The notes below the pieces were generated by a model. The model saw only the letters and a list, made by a program, of their open reading frames with translations. It did not search any database and was not told the origin of the DNA. Shown one piece after another: positions 7,199 to 13,953 of a stretch of DNA of 15,809 nucleotides. Origin of the DNA: Thiomonas sp. Its GTDB lineage: Bacteria; Pseudomonadota; Gammaproteobacteria; Burkholderiales; Burkholderiaceae_C. The DNA lies in assembly GCA_027451915.1 (NCBI GenBank), contig DAIDHU010000314.1:1-15809 (forward strand). Direction: 5' to 3'. A program made the translations under genes and the position numbers. Within the stretch, counting starts at the first letter, position 1, and each line of letters begins with the position of its first letter.

Positions 7199-7579
7199 AT
7201 GGCTGAACACACCCAGCAGGGCCAGCAAGGCCAGCAGGAACCATCCAAGCGAGGCTTCGCCTCGATGAGCGAGGAGCAGCAACGCCAGATCGCCTCCAAG
7301 GGAGGCCAGGCCTCCGGCGGCAATTTCAAGAACGACCCCGAGCGCGCGGCCGAGGCCGGCCACAAGGGAGGCCAGGTCTCCGGGGGCAATTTCAAGAATG
7401 ATCCGGAGCGCGCGGCCGAAGCCGGCCACAAGGGCGGCCAGGTCTCCGGCGGCAATTTCAAGAACGATCCGGCGCGCGCGGCCGAAGCCGGCCACAAGGG
7501 CGGCCAGGTCTCCGGGGGCAATTTCAAGAACGATCCGGAACGCGCCGCGCAGGCCGGGCACAAGGGCGGGCAACACTGA
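7199..7579 (+). CDS. KGG-repeat stress-induced protein (GsiB/YciG-like)
   Basis: The 126-residue hydrophilic protein is almost wholly tandem KGG repeats, the motif of the stress-induced GsiB/YciG-type family linked to general stress, desiccation and acid tolerance. After a Gln-rich start and the conserved RGFASMSEEQQRQIASKGG segment (residues 18-36) come four 22-residue units beginning KGGQ(A/V)SGGNFKNDP at 34, 56, 78 and 100. A partial KGGQH ends the protein. There is no signal peptide, so it is cytosolic, and it is probably unstructured. Start ATG 7199 has a strong ribosome site AAGGAG at 6 nt. It appears monocistronic, with an AT-rich leader upstream and hairpins downstream. The family is well recognised; the molecular role is not firmly known. 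Confidence 0.93.
   Translation: MAEHTQQGQQGQQEPSKRGFASMSEEQQRQIASKGGQASGGNFKNDPERAAEAGHKGGQVSGGNFKNDPERAAEAGHKGGQVSGGNFKNDPARAAEAGHKGGQVSGGNFKNDPERAAQAGHKGGQH
7298..7576 (+). repeat. 66-bp tandem coding repeats
   Basis: Four near-identical 66-bp units (7298-7363, 7364-7429, 7430-7495, 7496-7561) plus a 15-bp partial unit encode the KGG repeats. They differ by a few substitutions, mostly at third codon positions (AAC/AAT, GGA/GGC, GAG/GAA), with amino-acid changes A/V, E/A and E/Q. This high nucleotide identity points to recent duplication or ongoing homogenisation. Confidence 0.95.
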
Positions 7580-7610
7580 ACGGGGCTGCCCGTTCATCCG
7601 AGCTCCCGGC

Positions 7611-7647
7611 CGCATCTGCCGCATCTGCCGCATCTGCCTCATGCGGC
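7611..7647. repeat. Triple 9-bp repeat ending in a hairpin
   Basis: CGCATCTGC occurs three times head to tail (7611-7619, 7620-7628, 7629-7637). The last copy also forms a stem, GCCGCAT (7627-7633) with ATGCGGC (7641-7647). It lies in the gap downstream of the KGG gene, before the convergent gene. It may be a terminator part or a slippage-prone microrepeat. Confidence 0.55.
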
Positions 7648-7675
7648 CTGCCTGGCGCACCGGGCACAGGCAGCC

Positions 7676-7699
7676 ACGGGCCCGCCACGGCGGGTCCGT
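7676..7699. terminator. Hairpin between convergent genes
   Basis: ACGGGCCCGCC (7676-7686) and GGCGGGTCCGT (7689-7699) are complementary with one G-T wobble; the central bases open to form the loop. It lies between the KGG gene (ends 7579, plus) and the GGDEF-EAL gene (ends 7708, minus), so it may end transcription in both directions. No T-tract is visible. Confidence 0.5.
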
Positions 7700-7707
7700 G
7701 GCCCCGC

Positions 7708-9930
7708 CTACGACCGACCCGCCAGCAGCAACTCCAGGGCGTCGCGTGCCACCGGGCGGTGGAACCAGTAGCCCTGCGCCTCGTCGCAACCGAGTTCGCG
7801 CAGGCGCTGCATGGTGGGCTGGTCCTCGACCCCCTCGGCGACCACCTGCAAGCCCAGGGCGTGGGCCATCTGGATCACCGCGCTGACAATGGCGGCCGCA
7901 TCGGCATCCTCCGTCAGTCCCATCACGAAGCTGCGATCGATCTTGAGCCGATCGACGTCGAGCCGCTGGAGATAGGCCAGGCTGGAATAGCCGGTGCCGA
8001 AATCGTCGATGGCGATGCGCAGGCCCGAGCTTTTCAAGCCGGCCAGTACCGTGCGCATGCGCGCGGCATCATCCAGGAACACCGACTCGGTCAACTCCAC
8101 CTCGAACTGCCCGGGCTCCAGCCCATGGCGCCGGATGGCATCCGCCAGCAATTGCGGGAAATCGCCACGCCGCATCTGCACCACCGACACGTTCACGCTC
8201 AGCGGCAGCCTGCCGAAACCCAGCTCCTGCCAGCGTGCCGCGTCGGCGCAGGCACGATCTAGCACCCAGGCGCCGATGTCGACGATCAACCCGGTTCGCT
8301 CCGCCACGCCGATAAAGGCACCCGGCGGCACCAGTCCGCGCTCCGGATCGCGCCAGCGCAACAGCGCCTCGGCTCCGACCACCTGCCCGCTGCGCAGATC
8401 GACCTGCGGCTGGTAATGCAGTTCGAACTCCTGCCGGGACAAGGCACGCCGCAGCCCCTGGGCGATGCGGAAATGCTCCCGCGCGCGCTCGCTGGCGCCT
8501 GGCGTCGCGTAGCGCACGATGTTCTTGCCCGCGGCCTTGGCCTCGTGCAGCGCGGCCCCGGCCTGGCCCAGCAGGTCGTCGAAATTCGCCGCGTCCTCCG
8601 GAAACTGGGCGACCCCCTGGGACAGGGTCAGCTCGAGCGCCCTGCCCCCCGGGTCGAAGGCCAGCTCCGCCGTCTGCGCGATGCGCTCGCACAACTCGGC
8701 TGCGTCCAGTTCGGCGGCCGAGGACGCCATGACCAGGAACTCGTCCCCGTTCCACCGGCACACATTGCCGGCATCTCCGGTGCAGGCCTGCAGGCGCGCG
8801 GCCCATTCATGCAGCACCTGGTCCCCCGCGGCCAGCCCGAAGTTCTCGTTCACGCTGCGGAAATCATCGATGTTCAGGCACACCAGGGTGAGCTTCGCGC
8901 CGCTCTCCAGCAGGCTCTCGCAACGTGTGCGAAACAGCCGCCGGTTGGGCAATCCGGTGAGGGCATCGTGAGTCGACAGGTGCTGGATCGCGTTCTCGGC
9001 CGCCTTCGCCTGGCTGAGGTCGTTGAACACCCCGAGGTAATTGGTCACGCTGCCGTCGGCGCCGTGGATGGCCTTGATGGAAAGCCACTCGGGATAGACC
9101 TCGCCGCTTTTGCGCCGGTTCCAGATCTCGCCGCTCCAGCCGCCTCCGTCACGAAGCGAGGCCCACATCGCCGCGTAGAACTCCGGTCCATGCATGCCGG
9201 AGGCGAACATGCGAGGGCTCTGCCCCAGCAACTCCTCCCGTGCATAGCCCAGAATGCGGCACATGCTCGGATTCGCCTCGACGATACGCGCCTGCGCGTC
9301 CGTGACCAGCATGCCCTCCTCGGCCGAGTCGAAGGCGCGTCCGTACAGGCGAAGGCTGTCCTGCCAGCGTGCATGGGACAGCACGATGCCCACCAGGCTC
9401 GCGCCGGTCTCCAGCAACTTGCGGTGGAAGCGCCCGGGCGCGCGCGGCTCGAAGCTCGACAGCGCGAAAGTGCCGATGATCTCCCCCGCGTCGTCATACA
9501 CCGGCACCGACCAGCAGGCGCACAGGTTGAAGTCATAGGCGATCTGGCGCAGGTCCGTCCAGCGCGGGTCGCTGAAGGTGTTGCTGACGAACTGCGGGGT
9601 CCCCCGATAGATCACATTGCCGCAGGAACCGCCGCCCGGCCCGGGCTGCAGGCCGTTGAGCCGACGCACGGCGACCTCGGGCACGCTGGGAGACGCATGC
9701 ACGTAGAGCTTGCCGTCGTCGCGGTTGAGCAGCATGACCGTGCCCACGGCGTTGGGCAGCAGCATTTCGGCCAGGTGGCAGACCTCGCGGACCATGCCGA
9801 TGGAGTCGCGGCCGCTGAGCACGGCCCGCAGGATCGACTGCTGGTACTCGAGAATGGCCTGCTGCTCGCCGGAGTCGAGCAGGATTTCAGGGTGCACGGA
9901 CTCGGCCGGCTCTGGCTGCGCGATGCGCAT
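7708..9930 (-). CDS. GAF-PAS-GGDEF-EAL protein, probable c-di-GMP phosphodiesterase
   Basis: The 740-residue protein has GAF at about 28-190 (GGGSCGNVIYRG at 99-110), PAS at 196-310 (RILGYAREELLG), GGDEF at 320-475 and EAL at 487-735. The cyclase signature reads NGDEF (394-398), with the first Gly replaced by Asn; the segment before it (TGDAGNVCRW) has no RxxD site. The GGDEF half may therefore be inactive or a GTP-sensing regulator. The EAL half keeps EALLR (521-525), ELTE (612-615), IDDFGTG (641-647), KIDRS (663-667) and AEGVE (698-702), so hydrolysis of c-di-GMP to pGpG is expected. No membrane segment is seen, so it is cytosolic. The GAF Cys residues (103, 137, 139) could take part in redox or ligand sensing; that is speculative. 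Start ATG 9930 has a weak ribosome site. An AT-rich promoter region lies upstream. Confidence 0.95.
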   Translation of the reverse strand: MRIAQPEPAESVHPEILLDSGEQQAILEYQQSILRAVLSGRDSIGMVREVCHLAEMLLPNAVGTVMLLNRDDGKLYVHASPSVPEVAVRRLNGLQPGPGGGSCGNVIYRGTPQFVSNTFSDPRWTDLRQIAYDFNLCACWSVPVYDDAGEIIGTFALSSFEPRAPGRFHRKLLETGASLVGIVLSHARWQDSLRLYGRAFDSAEEGMLVTDAQARIVEANPSMCRILGYAREELLGQSPRMFASGMHGPEFYAAMWASLRDGGGWSGEIWNRRKSGEVYPEWLSIKAIHGADGSVTNYLGVFNDLSQAKAAENAIQHLSTHDALTGLPNRRLFRTRCESLLESGAKLTLVCLNIDDFRSVNENFGLAAGDQVLHEWAARLQACTGDAGNVCRWNGDEFLVMASSAAELDAAELCERIAQTAELAFDPGGRALELTLSQGVAQFPEDAANFDDLLGQAGAALHEAKAAGKNIVRYATPGASERAREHFRIAQGLRRALSRQEFELHYQPQVDLRSGQVVGAEALLRWRDPERGLVPPGAFIGVAERTGLIVDIGAWVLDRACADAARWQELGFGRLPLSVNVSVVQMRRGDFPQLLADAIRRHGLEPGQFEVELTESVFLDDAARMRTVLAGLKSSGLRIAIDDFGTGYSSLAYLQRLDVDRLKIDRSFVMGLTEDADAAAIVSAVIQMAHALGLQVVAEGVEDQPTMQRLRELGCDEAQGYWFHRPVARDALELLLAGRS

Positions 9931-9954
9931 GGATTCGAAAATACTGATACAAAA

Positions 9955-10002
9955 TGAAAATATGGCGGCTCAATGTTCGTCAAACGCTCATTTATTTGTC
10001 AA
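9955..10002 (-). promoter_or_regulatory. AT-rich promoter region of the GGDEF-EAL gene
   Basis: On the minus strand a perfect TTGACA (10002-9997) and, 19 bp further on, TTGACG (9983-9978) stand out as -35 elements. Possible -10 partners are GAACAT (9978-9973, with the first) or TATTTT (9962-9957, with the second); neither is good. The stretch 9940-10010 is AT-rich compared with its flanks. Which start is used cannot be told from sequence. Confidence 0.45.
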
Positions 10003-10080
10003 GCTCGCGGTGTGACCGTGTTTTCCTCGATGCACGGAAGCCACGCTCCTCGCTAGGCTCCAAGCCCAAACATCCGATTT

Positions 10081-10124
10081 CCGTGAAATAGTTGCGCGCC
10101 TTCCAGGGGGCCCCCCCCTAGGAT
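10081..10124 (+). promoter_or_regulatory. Bipartite element CCGTGAAATAGTTG-N23-CTAGGAT, copy 1
   Basis: CCGTGAAATAGTTG (10081-10094) and CTAGGAT (10118-10124) precede the small gene at 10155. The same two blocks at the same spacing precede its paralogue at 11635. TAGGAT could act as a -10, which would put the 14-bp block near -50 to -37 as an activator or unusual -35 site. The spacer contains G5C8 (10106-10118). A decayed copy of the same arrangement may lie just upstream: CCGTG (10016-10020) and CTAGGCT (10053-10059), also 37 bp apart start to start. Confidence 0.6.
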
Positions 10125-10154
10125 TCGGGCTCAAGGCTGTCTACGGAGGTGTTC

Positions 10155-10535
10155 ATGAGACTCATCGAGTGGGAAGGCGCGGAGGATGGCGCGGCGCAGG
10201 CGATGCCTGCGCTGGGGGTGTCCATGCCCGCAGGCCTGGGCTTCGAGTTCAGCGCGCGCGGCACCGCCCACCCGGTCTACTGCTCCGTCTACCTGGGCCC
10301 TGACGACAAGCAGGCCATCGACGCCAAGGTACGCCTGCTCGACGGCGCCGGGCCGACCATCACCACCACCGAATCCACGCTGCGCGATGGCGACGTGGTC
10401 TACGTGGTCACGCGCGGCGAGCGCCGGCCCCACCGCATCGTGCATCTGCGCAGCGGGGCGCGCGCGCGCGACAGCGCGCAGCTGCGCATCGGCGAACTCG
10501 AAGAACTCGGGCAACGCGAGGAACTGGCGTCCTGA
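10155..10535 (+). CDS. Small protein of unknown function, paralogue A
   Basis: I do not recognise the family. ATG 10155 follows GGAGG (10145-10149) at 5 nt; the in-frame GTG 10149 overlaps that site and is unlikely. The product has 126 residues, no signal peptide and no membrane segment. Residues 72-118 align without gaps to residues 71-117 of the protein encoded at 11635-12018, with 24 of 47 positions identical, including GDVVYV, RRxHRI and LRI. Alternating hydrophobics in GDVVYVV suggest a small beta-rich fold, followed by a charged helix (residues 106-124). The N-terminal 70 residues (MPAGLGFEF, HPVYCSVYLGPDDKQ) do not match the paralogue. The two genes share a bipartite upstream element. 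It converges on the hydrolase gene, with a strong hairpin between. Confidence 0.78.
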   Translation: MRLIEWEGAEDGAAQAMPALGVSMPAGLGFEFSARGTAHPVYCSVYLGPDDKQAIDAKVRLLDGAGPTITTTESTLRDGDVVYVVTRGERRPHRIVHLRSGARARDSAQLRIGELEELGQREELAS

Positions 10536-10559
10536 ACGCCCCGGCGCGGGCCCGCCCCC

Positions 10560-10585
10560 GCGCGCGGCGGCTCAGCGCCGCGCGC
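10560..10585. terminator. Strong hairpin between convergent genes
   Basis: GCGCGCGGCG (10560-10569) and CGCCGCGCGC (10576-10585) form a perfect 10-bp stem around the loop GCTCAG. The loop carries the TGA stop of the minus-strand hydrolase (10574-10572). A smaller palindrome, GCGGGCCCGC, is at 10546-10555. It probably acts on transcripts from both sides; no T-tract is present. Confidence 0.5.
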
Positions 10586-11423
10586 GCTCGACCAGCGAGA
10601 GGGCCTCGGCCAGCAAGGCGCCTTCGCGGCTTTCGAGTTCCGCGAGAACATTCAAGTGGTGGGCCCCCGCGACTTCGATCAGGCGCGCGTCCTGAGCGGC
10701 GCCACGCAGCGCCTGGGCATATTCCCGGCTTTGACGCTGCAACTCCGACAATTCCGCCCCGCCCACGGCGACCACCGTCGGCACTCCCGGACCGACCCGG
10801 AACTGCGGGCTGCACTGCGCCACCTGCGCGGGGTCCAGACCCAGCGCGTCGTTGAGCGCGCCGCGGCGTATCGGCTCCAGATCGAACAGTCCGCTGATCG
10901 CCAGCACGCCGGCCACCGCGGCGTGCGCGCGATGCATGGCCGCGAGATGCCCGCCCGCCGAATGCCCGCTCAGCACCAGGCGCCTGCCGCGCGCGGCCTG
11001 GCCTCCGAGCACGGGATGGGTGGACAGGCCATCGAGCAACATCCCGATTTCGGCAACCATTTCCGGCAGGCTCGCCTGCGGCGCCAGGGTGTATTCGGCC
11101 ATGACCAGATGCATGCCAGCGGCAAGCGGGCCGGCGCCCACGCAACAGAAATCACGCTTGTCGCGCGCCTGCCAGTAGCCGCCGTGGATGAACACCAGGA
11201 CCGGCGCCGACGCCGGATCCTCACCGCGCGCGGGGTACCAGTCGTAGACCTGGCGCGGTCCCGGACCGTAGGGCACGTCGGCGACACAGGCATGGGCCGC
11301 GTGGAAGGCCTGGCTGCGCTCGCGCAGGGCGGCGACCACGCTGTCGGCATTGGCGATGACCGACAGGTTGTCGTAGGCGGCCGTGAATTGTTCACGGGTC
11401 TGGAGATGGGCGGGAATCGGCAT
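10572..11423 (-). CDS. Alpha/beta hydrolase, kynurenine formamidase/esterase-like
   Basis: The 283-residue serine hydrolase has the oxyanion motif HGGYW (80-84), the nucleophile elbow GHSAGGH with Ser155, a likely acid Glu224 (VGGAELSELQRQS) and His255 or His256 (GAHHLNVL). The layout, with the N-terminal EQFTAAYDN and the PVLVFIHGGYW block, fits the esterase-like family that includes alpha/beta-type arylformamidases, which hydrolyse N-formylkynurenine in tryptophan breakdown. No kynureninase or tryptophan dioxygenase gene is nearby, so the substrate is open and a general carboxylesterase is equally possible. The start MPIPAHLQ at 11423 has a GGAA ribosome site; an upstream in-frame extension to 11579 would run through the repeated elements and is unlikely. 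It is cytosolic and transcribed opposite to both paralogous small genes. Confidence 0.88.
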   Translation of the reverse strand: MPIPAHLQTREQFTAAYDNLSVIANADSVVAALRERSQAFHAAHACVADVPYGPGPRQVYDWYPARGEDPASAPVLVFIHGGYWQARDKRDFCCVGAGPLAAGMHLVMAEYTLAPQASLPEMVAEIGMLLDGLSTHPVLGGQAARGRRLVLSGHSAGGHLAAMHRAHAAVAGVLAISGLFDLEPIRRGALNDALGLDPAQVAQCSPQFRVGPGVPTVVAVGGAELSELQRQSREYAQALRGAAQDARLIEVAGAHHLNVLAELESREGALLAEALSLVERARR

Positions 11424-11516
11424 GGAAGTTCCGGGAGATCGTGCGCGCGCTCCGGGGCAGGCCGCGGCCCCGTCGCCACGACGGAACACGGCCCCTCCCC
11501 GCGAAAGCCAGGATAA

Positions 11517-11602
11517 CCGTGAAATAGTTGCATGTCTCACCGAATCCCATGGTCCTGCCCGTGAAATAGTTGGACGCAACTCCGAACACGGGTTCCTAGG
11601 AT
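11517..11602 (+). promoter_or_regulatory. Tandem CCGTGAAATAGTTG elements, copies 2 and 3
   Basis: CCGTGAAATAGTTG occurs at 11517-11530 and again at 11559-11572, 42 bp apart (four helical turns). Copy 3 is followed by CTAGGAT (11596-11602) at exactly the copy 1 spacing. At the matching place after copy 2 the sequence is CCTGCCC, so its second block is decayed or absent. The pair lies between the divergent hydrolase (start 11423) and the paralogue B gene (start 11635), and could serve both. Confidence 0.6.
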
Positions 11603-11634
11603 GGACTCATCACGCGAACTTCGGGAGTATCCGG

Positions 11635-12018
11635 ATGCAAGGCGAGGCGCAGGACATGATCGAGGGCTGGCCGGACACCATCGCGGCGCAGGCCGGGCGC
11701 ACGCCGCCGGACCAGGGCGGGGATTTCGGCGAGCGCGGCGAGGAGGAGCTCCCCCAGCTCGCGGCCTTCGCGGACGCGAGCTCTCGGGAGCCCCTGCGAG
11801 CGCGCATCCGGCCGGGCTCCAGCGCCCCACCCACGCTGGTGACGAACGAGCCCCGGCTGCACGAGGGCGACGTGGTGTATGTGGAATCGCAGGGCAAGCG
11901 ACGGGCGCACCGGATCTGCGGCATGCGCCGAGGCCTTCGCTCGCGCGACCCGCAGGACCTGCGCATCGCCCAACTGCGCGAGATCGAGGATCCGCAGGGC
12001 CTGCACGCCGACGCATGA
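11635..12018 (+). CDS. Small protein of unknown function, paralogue B
   Basis: I do not recognise the family. ATG 11635 follows GGGAG (11623-11627) at 7 nt and gives 127 residues, with no signal peptide or membrane segment. Residues 71-117 match the C-terminal module of the protein at 10155-10535 (LHEGDVVYV, GKRRAHRI, RGLRSRDPQDLRI). The N-terminal part is acidic and Gly/Pro/Glu-rich (PPDQGGDFGERGEEELP) and unrelated to that paralogue; it looks unstructured. The conserved half is therefore the functional core and the N-termini have diverged or been swapped. It lies 46 nt before the hemolysin III gene in the same direction, so some read-through is possible. Confidence 0.75.
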   Translation: MQGEAQDMIEGWPDTIAAQAGRTPPDQGGDFGERGEEELPQLAAFADASSREPLRARIRPGSSAPPTLVTNEPRLHEGDVVYVESQGKRRAHRICGMRRGLRSRDPQDLRIAQLREIEDPQGLHADA

Positions 12019-12023
12019 GGCGC

Positions 12024-12029
12024 GACAAT
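12024..12029 (+). promoter_or_regulatory. Possible -10 of the hemolysin III gene
   Basis: GACAAT in the context GCGACAATGG resembles the -10 hexamers of high-GC proteobacteria. CTGCAC (12001-12006) sits 17 bp upstream as a poor -35. It falls in the 46-nt gap after paralogue B. Weak pattern evidence only. Confidence 0.28.
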
Positions 12030-12064
12030 GGAGTCTTCGCGCCCCTCGCGCCGCGGAGATCCCC

Positions 12065-12721
12065 GTGCCTTCGGCAACCCGAGCCCTGCAATCCCTCCCC
12101 GAGGAAATCGCCAACAGCCTGACCCATGGGCTGGGCCTGGGGCTGGCCGTCGCGGCCATCCCGATCCTGGTCGAGCATGCGCGAGGCGCGGGCGCGGTGA
12201 CCGGCGCTGCCCTGTTCGGCTCGACGGCCCTGCTGACCTACCTGGTATCCACCCTGTACCACGCATTGCGCGAGGGCCGCGCCAAGCTCGTGCTGCGCTG
12301 GCTGGACCACGCGGCGATCTACGGCTTCATCGCCGGCAGCTACACCCCCTTCACGCTCACCGTGCTGCGCGGGGCCTGGGGCTGGTCGCTGTTCGGGCTG
12401 GTGTGGGGCCTGGCCGTGCTGGGGATCCTGTTCAAGACCCTGGGCACCGAGCGCTTTCCCCGCCTGTCCACCCTGCTGTACCTGGCCATGGGCTGGGTCG
12501 CCCTGGTGGCGATCCGCCCCCTGTGGCTGGCCATGCCCGCGAGCGCCATGGTCTGGCTGGTCGGCGGCGGCGTGGCCTATTCCCTGGGGGTGGTGTTTTT
12601 CCTGCTGGACCAGCGCCTGCGCTATGCCCACAGCGTATGGCACCTGTTCGTGCTGGCCGGCAGCGTGTGCCATTTCTTCGCCGTGCTGCAGGTGCTCGAC
12701 CTGCCGGCGCTGCCGCGCTGA
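12065..12721 (+). CDS. Hemolysin III family (YqfA/TrhA, PAQR-like) membrane protein
   Basis: This 218-residue inner-membrane protein has seven hydrophobic spans. It carries the family signature: EEIANSLTHG (13-22), STLYH with His66, LDHAAIYGFIAGSYTPF (80-96), and AHSVWHLFVLAGSVCHF with His189, His193 and His203. The conserved His and Asp residues match the metal site of the PAQR/hemolysin III superfamily. The bacterial members have been linked to membrane energetics and lipid homeostasis; true haemolytic activity is doubtful. I chose GTG 12065 because GGAGA (12055-12059) lies just upstream and the protein then has the usual family length; the open frame continues further upstream through paralogue B in another frame. 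The metallophosphoesterase gene follows after 25 nt, so the two are probably an operon. Confidence 0.93.
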   Translation: MPSATRALQSLPEEIANSLTHGLGLGLAVAAIPILVEHARGAGAVTGAALFGSTALLTYLVSTLYHALREGRAKLVLRWLDHAAIYGFIAGSYTPFTLTVLRGAWGWSLFGLVWGLAVLGILFKTLGTERFPRLSTLLYLAMGWVALVAIRPLWLAMPASAMVWLVGGGVAYSLGVVFFLLDQRLRYAHSVWHLFVLAGSVCHFFAVLQVLDLPALPR

Positions 12722-12746
12722 GCCCACGCGGGCACGGCCCCTGCCC

Positions 12747-13934
12747 ATGACCACGGACTCCCTGGCTTCTCCCGAGGTGGAGCAGCCCCCGCCTCCCCCT
12801 GCTCCCATGCCCATGCCCTCGCGCCTGCGGCGCTTTTTCCTGCGCGCCTGGCCCATCATCGCCCTGCTGCACCTGTACATCGGCGCCCAGCTCCTGCCCG
12901 CGTATGACCTGGCGGGCCGCGTCGCGGGCGGCGTGTGCCTGGTGGTTTCCACGCTGCTGATCCCGGCCGGCTTTCTCAGCCGCTTTCGCGAGGGCGGCTC
13001 CTGGGACCTGGTGGCCTGGGCGGGCTTTCTCGACCTGGGGTACTTTTCCTCGACCCTGGTGTTCACCCTGGCGCGCGAACTCCTGCTGGTGCTGCCCGAC
13101 ACCGGCCATCTGACGCGGCCCAGCGCCATCGCGGTGCCGGCCGCGGCCCTGCTGGTCTCGCTGATCGGCCTGGTCAACGCGCGGCGCGTGGCCCGCGTGG
13201 TCGACGTGCGCGTGCCCATACCCGGCCTGCCCTCCGAGCTGGAGGGCTTCACCATCGTGCAGATCAGCGACATCCATGTGGGCCCCACCATCAAGGCCGG
13301 GCATGTGAAGGCCATCGTGGAGCGGGTCAACGCCCTCGAGCCCGACCTGGTCGCCGTCACCGGCGACGTGGTGGACGGCCGGGTGCAGCGCCTGCGCGAG
13401 CACACCGCCCCGCTGGGAGATCTGCGGGCCCTGCACGGCGCCTGGCTGGTCACCGGCAACCACGAGTACTACTCGGGCGCCGCGGAGTGGGTGGAGGAGT
13501 TCCGCAACCTGGGGCTGCGCTGCCTGCTCAACGAGCATGCGGTACTCGTGCACAAGGGGGCGCGACTGGTGCTGGCCGGGGTGACCGATCCCCAGGGGCA
13601 GGCCTTCGATCCCGCCCACCGCAGCGACCCCTTCAAGGCCCTGCACGCCAGCCCCGAAGGCCTCCCGCGCATCCTGCTCGCGCACCAGCCGCGCTCGTCG
13701 GCCGAGGCCGCGCGCGCGGGCTTCGACCTGCAGCTCAGCGGGCACACCCACGGCGGGCAGTTCTGGCCCTGGAACCATTTCGTGGGCCTGCAGCAACCGT
13801 TCACCGCCGGGCTGCACCGCGTCGGCCGGCTGCAGGTCTACGTCAGTCGCGGAACCGGCTACTGGGGCCCGCCCAAGCGCTTGGGCGCGCCCTCCGAGAT
13901 CACCCGCATCCGCCTGGCCGTCGCGCCGGCCTGA
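12747..13934 (+). CDS. Membrane-anchored metallophosphoesterase (YkuE-like)
   Basis: The 395-residue protein has a Pro-rich N-terminus, about four hydrophobic segments (34-50, 57-78, 88-115, 127-143), and then a calcineurin-like phosphoesterase domain. The two-metal motifs are all present in order: DIH (Asp175, His177), GDVVD (Asp207 and Asp210), GNHE (237-240), AHQP with His313, and GHTHGG with His333 and His335. YkuE-type relatives act on phospholipid or UDP-sugar pyrophosphate-like substrates at the membrane; the substrate here is not known. Start ATG 12747 lacks a clear ribosome site, and ATG 12807 (MPMPSRL) is a possible shorter start. The 25-nt gap after the hemolysin III gene suggests co-transcription and a shared membrane-lipid role, which is inference. 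Confidence 0.92.
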   Translation: MTTDSLASPEVEQPPPPPAPMPMPSRLRRFFLRAWPIIALLHLYIGAQLLPAYDLAGRVAGGVCLVVSTLLIPAGFLSRFREGGSWDLVAWAGFLDLGYFSSTLVFTLARELLLVLPDTGHLTRPSAIAVPAAALLVSLIGLVNARRVARVVDVRVPIPGLPSELEGFTIVQISDIHVGPTIKAGHVKAIVERVNALEPDLVAVTGDVVDGRVQRLREHTAPLGDLRALHGAWLVTGNHEYYSGAAEWVEEFRNLGLRCLLNEHAVLVHKGARLVLAGVTDPQGQAFDPAHRSDPFKALHASPEGLPRILLAHQPRSSAEAARAGFDLQLSGHTHGGQFWPWNHFVGLQQPFTAGLHRVGRLQVYVSRGTGYWGPPKRLGAPSEITRIRLAVAPA

Positions 13935-13953
13935 AGCGCCCCGCGAGCGGTCG

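Noticed and set aside
7199..7579. CRISPR-like or mobile repeat array
   Set aside because: The 66-bp units are in-frame coding repeats without spacers and encode the KGG protein.
8416..9957. 513-residue plus-strand open frame
   Set aside because: Antisense shadow of the GAF-PAS-GGDEF-EAL gene, with no recognisable domain or ribosome site.
11537..13459. 640-residue minus-strand open frame, and the 461-residue frame at 12432-13817
   Set aside because: Both are antisense to genes with full family signatures (hemolysin III, metallophosphoesterase) and are rich in Arg/Ser/Gly/Gln without motifs.
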